This document shows, one piece after another, positions 1 through 9,269 of a stretch of 53,418 nucleotides of DNA. The stretch spans positions 1 to 53,418 of the forward strand of contig JBHHWI010000006.1 in NCBI GenBank assembly GCA_046756445.1, written 5' to 3'. The translations under genes and the position numbers were made by a program. The notes under the pieces are model-generated. The model saw only the letters and a list, made by a program, of their open reading frames with translations, was not told the origin of the DNA and did no database searches. Position 1 is the first letter of the stretch, and the number at the start of each line of letters is the position of its first letter. The DNA is from JACZWL01 sp046756445 (GTDB taxonomy: Bacteria > Pseudomonadota > Gammaproteobacteria > Steroidobacterales > Woeseiaceae).

Positions 1-176
1 CGCCGCGGCAGGGTAAACCCCGCCTGGAGCAAGACCAAATAGGGGAGTACGCAGGCGCGAGCCTGCACCGTGCGCCTGAGCGGGCTCCCGGGTAGGTTGC
101 TAGAGGCGATCGGCGACGGTCGTCCCAGATGAATGGTTGTCCACGACAGAACCCGGCTTATTGCCGGCTCTTGCCT
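1..176 (+). ncRNA. rnpB: RNase P RNA (3' part, cut by window start)
   Basis: This is the catalytic RNA of ribonuclease P, which removes 5' leaders from pre-tRNAs. The sequence follows the 3' third of bacterial type A RNase P RNA: GGGTAAACCCC, GGAGCAAGACCAAATAGGGG, then CCCGGGTAGGTTGCT, AGATGAATGGTTGTCC and ACGACAGAACCCGGCTTA, in the same order as in E. coli rnpB. The 5' two thirds and the P1 partner strand lie outside the window, so the exact 3' end (about 170-176) is inferred. Placement just before mraZ matches Pseudomonas and relatives. Confidence 0.95.
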
Positions 177-201
177 TCTCACCCACCCCCGGCTCTTTTT
201 T
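163..201 (+). terminator. Probable rnpB terminator
   Basis: GCCGG (163-167) can pair with CCGGC (189-193), followed by TC and six T (196-201). The loop is long (about 21 bases) and the first arm overlaps the 3' end of rnpB, so this is a weaker terminator than those after ftsZ and pilA. It would separate rnpB from the mra operon. Confidence 0.45.
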
Positions 202-439
202 ACATAACATTCCGGGGACGGACCCGTCGGGCTCCGTTCCCATCCACTTCGCGCGGACCTGCGCAATCCGGCCCGAAAATCCAGCACTGTCGGGGTCTGG
301 CGACCTATATATAAGTCAAGTTGGTGAAAAAGGGCTTAAGTAACTGATTTATAGTTCCAATTAGCCGCACAATTCGCCCGAATTCGGCCACGAAATAGCC
401 CCTAAGTCCCTGTAGAACAACAATTAATTGGATGTTTAT
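202..439. other. Intergenic region between rnpB and the mra promoter
   Basis: No gene is supported here. Short open frames near 129-343 overlap rnpB and resemble nothing. The stretch is AT-richer than its surroundings and contains TATATATAAG (about 304-313), a 10-bp palindrome CCGAATTCGG (378-387) and a 10-mer TCGCCCGAAT (374-383) repeated exactly at 454-463 inside the mra promoter. It may hold regulator sites or a second promoter; neither is proven. Confidence 0.5.
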
Positions 440-463
440 TTGACGCTGGTGAATCGCCCGAAT
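374..463 (+). repeat. Direct repeat TCGCCCGAAT, two copies
   Basis: Exact copies lie at 374-383 and 454-463, 80 bp apart. The first lies within AATTCGCCCGAATTCG, where AATTCG is itself repeated (371-376, 381-386). The second covers the end of the spacer and the first base of the mra -10 box. This is a candidate regulator site; the protein is unknown. Confidence 0.4.
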
Positions 464-468
464 ATAGT
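440..468 (+). promoter_or_regulatory. Sigma-70 promoter of the mra (dcw) operon
   Basis: TTGACG (440-445) and TATAGT (463-468) are separated by exactly 17 bases, a near-consensus housekeeping promoter. Transcription would start about 475, just before the first MraZ repeat, leaving a leader of about 65 nt before the mraZ GTG. It corresponds in position to Pmra of E. coli. Confidence 0.75.
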
Positions 469-476
469 GTCGAAAA

Positions 477-501
477 GTGGAAAAAAGTGGGAGGAGATGG
501 G
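477..501 (+). promoter_or_regulatory. MraZ operator (three repeats)
   Basis: Three MraZ-type repeats sit with a 10-bp period: GTGGA (477-481), GTGGG (487-491) and ATGGG (497-501). MraZ is known to bind arrays of TGGG-like repeats with this spacing next to the mra promoter and repress it. The array starts about at the predicted transcription start, so bound MraZ should block initiation. Binding is inferred from the match. Confidence 0.8.
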
Positions 502-540
502 CTGGCTTGTTCCCATGGCTAAGCGCTCATCAAAAACACC

Positions 541-990
541 GTGTTTCGTGGGGCCACCAAAATCGCATTGGACGCCAAAGGGCGGCTGGCTATTCCGACC
601 CGTTACCGGGAGCGCCTGGCTACGCGCTGTGGCGGCCATCTTGTCGCGACGGTCGACAAGGACTACTGCCTGCTCATTTATCCACTGCCGGACTGGGAGG
701 AGATCGAGGAAAAACTCATCCGCCTGCCGAGTCTCCACAAACTCGCTCGGCAGATGCAGCGAATCATGGTCGGTCACGCGACCGAAGTTGATATCGACGC
801 GCATGGACGGATCCTGCTGTCACGCGAGTTGCGCGATTTCGCCGGGCTCGATCGTCAGGCAATTCTGATCGGGCAGGGCAACAAGTTTGAGCTCTGGGAT
901 GAGGAGCGCTGGAACGAGAAACGGGACGAATGGGCCGGCGCCGACGACGATGGGGACTTACCGCCCGAGCTTGAGTCGCTCTCTCTGTAA
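541..990 (+). CDS. mraZ: Transcriptional regulator MraZ
   Basis: MraZ is a DNA-binding protein with tandem AbrB-like (SpoVT) folds that forms rings and represses the mra/dcw operon. The 149-residue product opens with MFRGAT, has the first module's DAKGRLAIPTRYRE at about residues 11-24 and the second module's DAHGRILLSRELR at about 82-94, and ends in LESLSL like the E. coli protein (152 aa). The GTG start at 541 is chosen because it gives this conserved N-terminus; the ATG at 515 is out of frame and no good ribosome site is visible. It is the first gene of the cluster, directly after its own operator, 17 bases before rsmH. Confidence 0.96.
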   Translation: MFRGATKIALDAKGRLAIPTRYRERLATRCGGHLVATVDKDYCLLIYPLPDWEEIEEKLIRLPSLHKLARQMQRIMVGHATEVDIDAHGRILLSRELRDFAGLDRQAILIGQGNKFELWDEERWNEKRDEWAGADDDGDLPPELESLSL

Positions 991-1007
991 ACAGACGCGA
1001 GTGCGAG

Positions 1008-1937
1008 GTGGAGAGCCACGAGCATGTTCCGGTCCTCAAAGGGCCGGTTCTTGAAGGACTGAATATTCGACCGGACGGTTGCTATGTAGATGGAACCTTC
1101 GGTCGTGGGGGACACAGCAAGGCGATTGCCGAATTACTGGGCCCGAAAGGCCGATTGATCGCGATTGATCGCGATCCAGAAGCCGTTGCGGCAGCACCGG
1201 AAACACTGATAGGTGATCCGCGGTTCGAGATTGTAGAGGGTGAAATTGCGGAACTACAGAACATTGCGCTGGAACAAGACCTGCTCGGAAACGTGGACGG
1301 GCTGCTACTCGATCTCGGGGTATCGTCGCCACAACTGGATGAGGCAGAACGCGGTTTCAGCTTTATGCGAAGCGGACCTCTCGACATGCGAATGGACCCG
1401 CAGACAGGGGTCAGCGCGGCCGACTGGCTCGCGGAAGTTGACGAGAAAACGTTGAAGCAAGTCCTGAAAAAAAACGCGGATGAGAAGTTTGCCGGCCTGA
1501 TCGCGCGCGAAATCGTCGCTGCAAGATCGGCATCGGCGATCGAGCGCACCGACCAATTGGCGAAGATTGTGGCTGCGGCTGTTCCCCGACGGGAGCCGGG
1601 TAAGCACCCTGCCACCAGGACGTTTCAAGCCATTCGCATCCACATCAACAACGAACTGCAGCAACTCGAAATCGCCCTGGCAGCGGCCAGGGACCTGCTC
1701 CGAACGGGCGGGCGTCTATGCGTGATCAGTTTTCATTCGATAGAGGATCGAATCGTCAAGCGATTCATGCGGGATGCGTCGCGTGAAGCAGAACAGTATC
1801 GGGGATTACCGTCGATTCCGGATGACAGTCGGCCCACTTTCAAACTGGTTGGCAAACCCGTCGGCGCCACGGCCGAAGAAATCGCGGCAAACGTAAGGGC
1901 GCGTAGCGCGCGTCTCAGGATTGCGGAGAGACTGTAA
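1008..1937 (+). CDS. rsmH: 16S rRNA (cytosine-1402-N4)-methyltransferase RsmH
   Basis: RsmH (MraW) uses S-adenosylmethionine to N4-methylate C1402 of 16S rRNA in the decoding centre. The 309-residue protein shows the family N-terminus HVPVLKGPVLEGL, the SAM-binding motif VDGTFGRGGHS (about 28-38), DLGVSSPQLD (about 102-111) and the C-terminal VISFHSIEDRIVK (about 239-251). The GTG at 1008 follows a GCGAGG element and keeps the MESHEHVPVL start. The stop overlaps the ftsL start by one base (TAATG). Length is normal (E. coli 313). Confidence 0.97.
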   Translation: MESHEHVPVLKGPVLEGLNIRPDGCYVDGTFGRGGHSKAIAELLGPKGRLIAIDRDPEAVAAAPETLIGDPRFEIVEGEIAELQNIALEQDLLGNVDGLLLDLGVSSPQLDEAERGFSFMRSGPLDMRMDPQTGVSAADWLAEVDEKTLKQVLKKNADEKFAGLIAREIVAARSASAIERTDQLAKIVAAAVPRREPGKHPATRTFQAIRIHINNELQQLEIALAAARDLLRTGGRLCVISFHSIEDRIVKRFMRDASREAEQYRGLPSIPDDSRPTFKLVGKPVGATAEEIAANVRARSARLRIAERL

Positions 1938-2224
1938 TGGAATTCGGCAGTGGCAGACAGCCATCGGTTTTGATTGTCGTACTCGCAACGGTCTGTGTCG
2001 TGTCAGCACTCGCGCTGATCTACACAAGACACGAATCGCGCAGGCTGTTTCTGGAACTCGAAAACCTGACGACGGAGCGCGATCAACTGAATATCGAATG
2101 GGGCCAATTGCAGATCGAACAAAGTACATGGGCAACGCACGCGCGAATCGAGCGGGTTGCCGTCGAAGAGTTATCGCTGGTCCGCCCCCAGTCGGGCGCG
2201 ATCTATGTCATTGAACGCCAATGA
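1937..2224 (+). CDS. ftsL: Cell division protein FtsL
   Basis: FtsL is a small bitopic inner-membrane protein that joins FtsB and FtsQ to activate FtsWI septal peptidoglycan synthesis. The 95-residue product has a short cytoplasmic tail, one hydrophobic segment (about 10-28, SVLIVVLATVCVVSALALIY region) and a periplasmic coiled-coil-prone stretch (about 30-65) rich in Glu, Leu and Gln. Sequence conservation is low in this family, so the call rests on topology, length and position between rsmH and ftsI, overlapping both. Confidence 0.88.
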   Translation: MEFGSGRQPSVLIVVLATVCVVSALALIYTRHESRRLFLELENLTTERDQLNIEWGQLQIEQSTWATHARIERVAVEELSLVRPQSGAIYVIERQ

Positions 2225-3948
2225 GCCGAAGAGCAGAGCCCAAGGAACAGACCGCCAGGCGATTCGTCGGCAGAGTTGCGCTGGTGCTCGCGTTCTTTGC
2301 GGTTGCTGCCTCATCCCTCGTTGCGCGTGCAGTCTTCTTGCAGGTTCTGGACAAGGACTTCCTGAACCGCCAGGCGGATAGCCGCCATTTGCATATCGAG
2401 AAAATCTCGGCACACAGAGGCACGATCACCGATCGCAATGGCGAGCCGCTGGCCATAAGCACGCCGGTCGACAGCGTATGGGTTAATCCGAAAGAACTTG
2501 CGCCGGCCGTGGATCGCGTGCCGACGCTTGCCCGTGCGCTGGGTCTCGATCCGAGATTACTGATGCGTCGCGTGACCAGGAGCATGCATAAGGAGTTTCT
2601 GTATGTGAAACGTCATTTGAGCCCGGACGAGGCGCATCGGGTGATGGCATTGAAGCTGCCCGGGGTCAACGTGTTACGCGAGTACCGCCGATACTACCCG
2701 GCCGGCGAGGTATGCGGCCACCTCGTCGGCTTTACCAGCGTGGATGATGACGGCCAGGAAGGCCTGGAGCTTGCATTCAACCATTGGCTGAGCGGCGAGT
2801 CGGGCGCCAAGCGCGTGCTGAAAGACCGTCTGGGCCGTCCCGTTGAAAACGTTGAGAGCATATCTCCGCCGCGACATGGCAGGGACCTGGTGTCCAGTAT
2901 CGACCTGCGACTCCAGTACCTCGCGTACCGGACACTGAAGGCCGCGATTCAGCGCCATCGCGCAGATTCGGGATCCATCGTGGTGCTTGACATTCTGACG
3001 GGTGAAGTTCTGGCAATGGTCAACCAGCCAAGCTACAACCCGAATGACAGGGCACAGTTTTCGGCAGAGCGATATCGCAATCGCGCGATAACCGACATAT
3101 TCGAGCCGGGTTCGAGCATCAAGCCACTGGTGCTGGCGGCAGCACTCGAAAGCGGGCAATACCGACCGAGCAGTTATGTGGACACCGCACCCGGCTATAT
3201 AGTCGTGGGACCGAAAACGATCGAAGACAGCCGCAACCTCGGAAGAGTCAGCCTTACGACAGTACTCTCGCGATCGAGCAACGTTGGCGCAACCAAGATT
3301 GCGATGTCGCTGGAACCGGACCAGCTGTGGGGAATGATGACGCGTTTCGGTCTCGGATCCCTGACATCGTCAGGCTTTCCGGGTGAGTCCGCCGGATTGT
3401 TGACACATTACAGCCATTGGCAGCCGATCAGTCAGGCAACGCTGGCCTATGGCTATGGCGTGAGCGTCACGCCGCTGCAGCTCGTGCAGTCCTATGCGGC
3501 GATCGGCAGCGACGGCTGGCTTCGTCCCGTCTCGCTGGTCAAGCTCGATCATCCGGTCGAGGGCGAACATATTATCGGCGATGACACGGCCCGGGCAGTA
3601 ACACGCATGATGGAGGAGGTCGTACGCGCGGGCGGTACCGGCGAGAAAGCGCGTGTTATGGGGTATCGGATTGCAGGCAAGACGGGAACCTCCTGGAAAT
3701 TTGCGGCCGGCGGCTATTCGGAAGACAAATACATTTCGATTTTCGCTGGTCTGGCGCCAGCCAGCAGTCCACGACTTGCCATGGTCGTCGTCATCGATGA
3801 GCCGCATGGCGACCTTTACTACGGGAGCGATGTCGCGGCCCCCGTTTTCGCCGACGTCATGGCTGAATCATTACGATTGCTTGCCGTCCCGCCGGACGCA
3901 CTGCCCGCAATGGATTCCGAAACCGTTTTGCAGGCAATGAGACAATGA
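2221..3948 (+). CDS. ftsI: Septal peptidoglycan transpeptidase FtsI (PBP3)
   Basis: This class B penicillin-binding protein cross-links septal peptidoglycan in the FtsWI complex. It has an N-terminal membrane anchor (about residues 17-40), a PBP dimerisation/pedestal domain (about 55-205) and a transpeptidase domain with all three motifs: S298-S299-I300-K301 (nucleophile S298), S352-S353-N354 and K487-T488-G489. Length 575 is close to the E. coli protein (588). The ATG overlaps the ftsL stop (ATGA), indicating coupled translation. Confidence 0.97.
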   Translation: MSRRAEPKEQTARRFVGRVALVLAFFAVAASSLVARAVFLQVLDKDFLNRQADSRHLHIEKISAHRGTITDRNGEPLAISTPVDSVWVNPKELAPAVDRVPTLARALGLDPRLLMRRVTRSMHKEFLYVKRHLSPDEAHRVMALKLPGVNVLREYRRYYPAGEVCGHLVGFTSVDDDGQEGLELAFNHWLSGESGAKRVLKDRLGRPVENVESISPPRHGRDLVSSIDLRLQYLAYRTLKAAIQRHRADSGSIVVLDILTGEVLAMVNQPSYNPNDRAQFSAERYRNRAITDIFEPGSSIKPLVLAAALESGQYRPSSYVDTAPGYIVVGPKTIEDSRNLGRVSLTTVLSRSSNVGATKIAMSLEPDQLWGMMTRFGLGSLTSSGFPGESAGLLTHYSHWQPISQATLAYGYGVSVTPLQLVQSYAAIGSDGWLRPVSLVKLDHPVEGEHIIGDDTARAVTRMMEEVVRAGGTGEKARVMGYRIAGKTGTSWKFAAGGYSEDKYISIFAGLAPASSPRLAMVVVIDEPHGDLYYGSDVAAPVFADVMAESLRLLAVPPDALPAMDSETVLQAMRQ

Positions 3949-5465
3949 ATATGCCGGCCGAAGCCCTAAGACCGCATGGCACCCTGCGCGAGTTGCTCGC
4001 AGGCATGGCCGACGCGCCGGATATCGAGTTCACGGGTATTTCGAGTGACAGCAGGAAGCTCGTATCCGGCAACGTATTCTTCGCGCTGGTCGGCGAGTCC
4101 GGCCACGGGCTGGACCACGTCGGCGAGGCGCTCGAGGCAGGCGCATCGGCCGTTGTCTGGGATTCGAGCGCCGATGTCATGGCCCCGATTGACGCCGGCG
4201 TGCCTCTGATACCGGTTGCCGGTTTGACGACGCGCGTCGGCAAAATTGCAAACCGCTTCTTCGACTCACCTTCCACCGCTATGAAAGTGGTCGGCGTTAC
4301 CGGCACGAACGGCAAGACGACCGTGTCGTTCCTCATTGCTCAGGGGCTGCAACTCCTGGGCAGGTCTTGTGCATATCTCGGGACGCTGGGATTCGGTGTA
4401 GGTGAACTGGAAACCGACGCGGATATGACGACGCCGGCATGCATCGACCTGCACGGAATACTGGCGACACTGCGTGACGCCGGCGCAGGATTCGCTGCTA
4501 TCGAGGTATCGTCGCATGCGCTCGGGCAGGATCGAATCAATGGCGTGCATTTCGATTCGGCGATTTTCACGAACCTGAGCCGTGATCACATGGACTACCA
4601 CGGCAGCATGCGAGCTTATGGCCAGACGAAGGCGCGGTTGTTCCTTGAACGACAGCTGGAGAACCGGATCGTAAGCCTCGACACCGAATTTGGCCAGGAA
4701 CTCGCAGACCAGTGTGGCAGCGACGTCATCACCGTGTCGACGCGATTCGACCGCGTTGCAAATGGCCGGCCGTTTCTGTTCGTTCGGTCTGTCGTTGCAA
4801 CACGACAGGGCTCGAATGTCGCCGTTGACAGCTCGTGGGGCAGGTTCGAGTTTCGACTGCCGCTACCCGGAGAATTCAACGTCGCAAACGCAATCAGCGT
4901 GTTGGCACTGCTGTTGAGCTGGGACGTCTCTGTCGCGGATGCCTGTGATGTGTTGGGCAAGGTAACCGCGCCGCCCGGCCGAATGCAGCGGGTTGGGGAA
5001 TCACGGGCGCCGACGGTGTACGTGGATTACGCTCACACGCCCGCGGGGCTCGAGGCGGCACTGCGCTCGCTCCGGCCGCATTGCAGCAACTCGCTCTGGT
5101 GTGTTTTCGGCTGCGGTGGCGACCGGGATCGGGGAAAACGCCCGCTGATGGGGAAGACGGCGGCTCGTCTCGCGGACCGATTAGTCGTCACCAACGACAA
5201 TCCCCGTTTCGAATTGCCGGGAAACATCATTGCCGAGATTCTTTCCGGCGTTGGCGACAAGCCCGGCGCGATTGCGATCGAGGACAGGGCGGCGGCGATC
5301 GCTTACGCGATTGACGAGGCGGCCGACGACGACATCGTGTTGATTGCCGGAAAAGGCCACGAAAACTACCAGCTCATCGGCGAGCAACGCCTGCCGTTTT
5401 CCGACTATGACGCGGCGCTCGCCAACGTTCTCGTTCGGCACAGCCATGGCGTGCGGCCGGACTGA
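3945..5465 (+). CDS. murE: UDP-MurNAc-L-Ala-D-Glu:meso-diaminopimelate ligase MurE
   Basis: MurE adds the third amino acid to the cytoplasmic stem peptide with ATP. The P-loop TGTNGKTT is centred on K124. D418-N419-P420-R421 is the DNPR signature that selects meso-diaminopimelate rather than lysine, so the wall is of the Gram-negative type. Other Mur ligase features are VSSHALGQDR and YAHTPAGLEAAL. At 506 residues the length is usual. The start overlaps the ftsI stop; an alternative ATG lies two codons later at 3951. Confidence 0.97.
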   Translation: MNMPAEALRPHGTLRELLAGMADAPDIEFTGISSDSRKLVSGNVFFALVGESGHGLDHVGEALEAGASAVVWDSSADVMAPIDAGVPLIPVAGLTTRVGKIANRFFDSPSTAMKVVGVTGTNGKTTVSFLIAQGLQLLGRSCAYLGTLGFGVGELETDADMTTPACIDLHGILATLRDAGAGFAAIEVSSHALGQDRINGVHFDSAIFTNLSRDHMDYHGSMRAYGQTKARLFLERQLENRIVSLDTEFGQELADQCGSDVITVSTRFDRVANGRPFLFVRSVVATRQGSNVAVDSSWGRFEFRLPLPGEFNVANAISVLALLLSWDVSVADACDVLGKVTAPPGRMQRVGESRAPTVYVDYAHTPAGLEAALRSLRPHCSNSLWCVFGCGGDRDRGKRPLMGKTAARLADRLVVTNDNPRFELPGNIIAEILSGVGDKPGAIAIEDRAAAIAYAIDEAADDDIVLIAGKGHENYQLIGEQRLPFSDYDAALANVLVRHSHGVRPD

Positions 5466-6820
5466 TGGAGGGCAGTTTGTCAGCAGCAGCAAACATCATG
5501 AACGGTACCCTGCACGGCGCTGATCGCCGGTTTTCCCGTATCAGCACCGATACACGCACGCTTGGTCCGGACGAGCTGTTTTTCGCGCTGCAGGGGCCGA
5601 ACTACGATGGCAGCGAATTTGTCTCGATAGCTGTGGAAAAGAATGCAGCGGCAGCAGTATTGTCCGCGCAGGCCGACATCGATCTTCCGCAAATCATCGT
5701 TGATGATACCCGGGCCGCACTCGGCAAACTGGCCGGGGCATGGCGCGCAAGAATGCCGGCGAAGCTCATCGGAATTACCGGTAGCAACGGCAAGACCACG
5801 CTGAAGGAAATGCTCGCGAGTTGTCTGTCGCTGACGGCAGACACGCTGGCAACCGTAGGTAATCTGAATAACGATATTGGCGTTCCGCTGATGTTGCTCA
5901 GTCTTTCCGAGGAACATCGCTACGCCGTGATCGAAATGGGCGCGAATCATCCTGGAGAGATCGCCGCCCTGACCGCACTGGCCCGACCGGATGTCGTCGT
6001 CATTACGAACGCGGCGCCTGCGCATCTCGAGGGGTTCGGAGACCTCGACGGCGTGGCGCGGGCCAAGGGCGAAATATTCCAGGCCGCCCCGGTCTTCGCA
6101 GTGCTCAACGCGGACGACCCTTACTTCGCTTACTGGAATTCCCTGGTGACCAACGAGACCGTCATCAGCTTCGGAATCGAGGCCGATGCGTCCGTCTTTG
6201 CGACAGACATCCAGGCAGACGGCGACACGATGAGTTTCAACCTGCATATCCACCTGGAAGAGATTCCGATCAGGTTGCCGCTGGCGGGGCTGCACAATGT
6301 CCGAAATGCGTGCGCTGCAGCAGCCGTGCTGCACGGACTCGGCATGGACAGCAAGCAAATCCGGCAAGGCCTCGAATCCGTGAAGCTCCCATCGGGCAGG
6401 TTGCAACCGGTCGAAGGCATAGCGGGTCCGAGAATCTACGACGATAGCTACAACGCGAATCCGCAAAGCGTTATTGCGGCGGCGGAATTCCTGGCGGCGC
6501 AGCCCGGTAATTCATGGCTGGTGCTCGGCGACATGGGCGAACTCGGCGAGGACGAAGTCCTGCTTCACAAGGCAGTCGGGCGTGCGGCAAGGCGATTAGG
6601 GATAGACCGGCTGCTCGCAACCGGCGCCTTGTCGCAAAACACCGTGAAGACTTTCGGCACCGGCGGGAAGTGGTACGAAGACATCGAAGCGCTGATTGAC
6701 GAGGTACGACGTTCGGCAACCACAGATACCAACATCCTGGTCAAGGGCTCGAGGTTCATGCAGATGGAACGTGTGGTCAAAGCATTGCTCAACGAGCCGC
6801 CAGTGCGGCGCAAGGCCTGA
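5465..6820 (+). CDS. murF: UDP-MurNAc-tripeptide:D-Ala-D-Ala ligase MurF
   Basis: MurF adds D-Ala-D-Ala to complete UDP-MurNAc-pentapeptide. It shows the N-terminal uridine-binding domain, the ATP site TGSNGKTT (K110), the conserved GANHPGEI (about 159-166), NVRNACAAAAV and the C-terminal YNANPQS, all MurF hallmarks. The length of 451 equals that of E. coli MurF (452). ATG 5465 overlaps the murE stop by one base (TGATG). It makes the substrate that MraY, encoded next, transfers to lipid. Confidence 0.96.
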   Translation: MEGSLSAAANIMNGTLHGADRRFSRISTDTRTLGPDELFFALQGPNYDGSEFVSIAVEKNAAAAVLSAQADIDLPQIIVDDTRAALGKLAGAWRARMPAKLIGITGSNGKTTLKEMLASCLSLTADTLATVGNLNNDIGVPLMLLSLSEEHRYAVIEMGANHPGEIAALTALARPDVVVITNAAPAHLEGFGDLDGVARAKGEIFQAAPVFAVLNADDPYFAYWNSLVTNETVISFGIEADASVFATDIQADGDTMSFNLHIHLEEIPIRLPLAGLHNVRNACAAAAVLHGLGMDSKQIRQGLESVKLPSGRLQPVEGIAGPRIYDDSYNANPQSVIAAAEFLAAQPGNSWLVLGDMGELGEDEVLLHKAVGRAARRLGIDRLLATGALSQNTVKTFGTGGKWYEDIEALIDEVRRSATTDTNILVKGSRFMQMERVVKALLNEPPVRRKA

Positions 6821-6822
6821 TC

Positions 6823-7901
<1,079 letters not shown>

Positions 7902-7905
<4 letters not shown>

Positions 7906-9269
7906 GCGCCGTGAAGAAGAGCCATTATGGCAAGCCGGAGAGCGCCAGGGTCGAGACCCTGGTTCTCGGACTGGGTATGACGGGCCTGTCCGTTGCAAGA
8001 TTCCTGAAGCGGCAAGGCATCGACGCGAGGTTTGCAGACAGCCGAACAGAGCCGCCGGGACTCCATGAGCTGCAGGACCTTGCGCCGGGCGCGGAGCTCA
8101 TTCTCGGCCGGATCGACGATGCCGCGGTCGCCGACATAACGCGAATCGTCGTGTCGCCCGGGGTGGCGGACTCGGAGCCGCTGCTCAAAACAGCTCGCGC
8201 GGCCGGCGTTGAAGTCGTATCGGACATCGAGCTCTTCGCGCGCGAGGCACGCGCTCCGATCGTCGCGGTCACGGGCTCCAACGGCAAGAGCACCGTGACG
8301 ACACTGCTCTCGCTGATGTGCGAGGCCGCGGGCCTTGCGGCCCTGGCCGGCGCGAATCTCGGCGAGCCCGCACTCGATCTGCTTGTCAGGGACAAGGCGG
8401 ATTTCTATCTGTTGGAGCTTTCCAGTTTTCAACTGCAACGCACGAACAAACTGCCGGCAAAAGTCGCGGTGTTGTTGAACATTTCCGCCGATCATCTCGA
8501 TTGGCACGACAGTGAAGAAGACTATCGCAAGGCGAAGTACCGTATCTTCGAGCATGCCGCCGCCGCCGTCATCAATCGGGCCGACCCCGACATGGTCAGA
8601 CATGTCGGAAAGGACACGCCGTACCTGACGTTCGGGCTCGACGCGCCCGAAGAAGGGCACTACGGGCTGCTCATGGAAGATGGCGCATATTTTCTTGCCC
8701 GCGGAGAGCAACTCCTGATTGCGACTGCCGACCTGGCCATGGTCGGCCGGCATAACCAACTGAATGCGCTTGCTGCGCTTGCAGCCGGTGAGCTCATGGG
8801 TCTCGAGCTCGCCGCGATGTTGCAGGTGCTTCCGGAATTCCCGGGGTTGCCGCATCGCATGCAGCTGGTCGCGCACAAGGGTGGTGTTGATTACATCAAT
8901 GACTCCAAAGCCACGAACACAGGTGCCGCTGTCGCCTCGATCGAATCGATCGACGGCGACGTCGTACTCATCGCCGGCGGTCAGTCGAAAGGCGGGGATT
9001 TCGACAACCTGTCCGAAGCGCTCGGTGACCGCCTGAGAGCGGCGGTGCTGATTGGCAGGGACGCCGACCAGATCGCAGACGCGCTGGCTGAGCAGGGACC
9101 CGTCTACATGGCAGCGGACATTGACGAAGCGGTAAGGCGAGCGGCCGGGTTCGCGAAGCCGGGTGACACGGTCTTGCTCGCGCCGGCCTGCGCCAGCTTC
9201 GATCAGTTTCCGAATTTCGAGGCCCGCGGTGAGGCATTCGGTGAAGCGGTCCTGGGGTTGCCGGCATGA
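7902..9269 (+). CDS. murD: UDP-MurNAc-L-Ala:D-glutamate ligase MurD
   Basis: MurD adds D-glutamate to UDP-MurNAc-L-alanine. The open frame continues upstream to 7584 inside mraY, but the ATG at 7902 is chosen because it overlaps the mraY stop as ATGA and gives 455 residues (E. coli 438) with the N-terminal VLGLGMTGLSVARF nucleotide-binding motif at about residue 23. The P-loop TGSNGKST places the ATP lysine at K129; INDSKATN and the C-terminal LLAPACASFDQF are family hallmarks. Confidence 0.96.

Noticed and set aside
304..313. TATATATAAG as a second mra promoter -10
   Set aside because: No acceptable -35 lies 16-18 bases upstream; the promoter at 440-468 is far better.
129..343. Two short open frames at the end of rnpB
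   Set aside because: They overlap the conserved 3' end of RNase P RNA and its terminator, and their translations resemble no protein.
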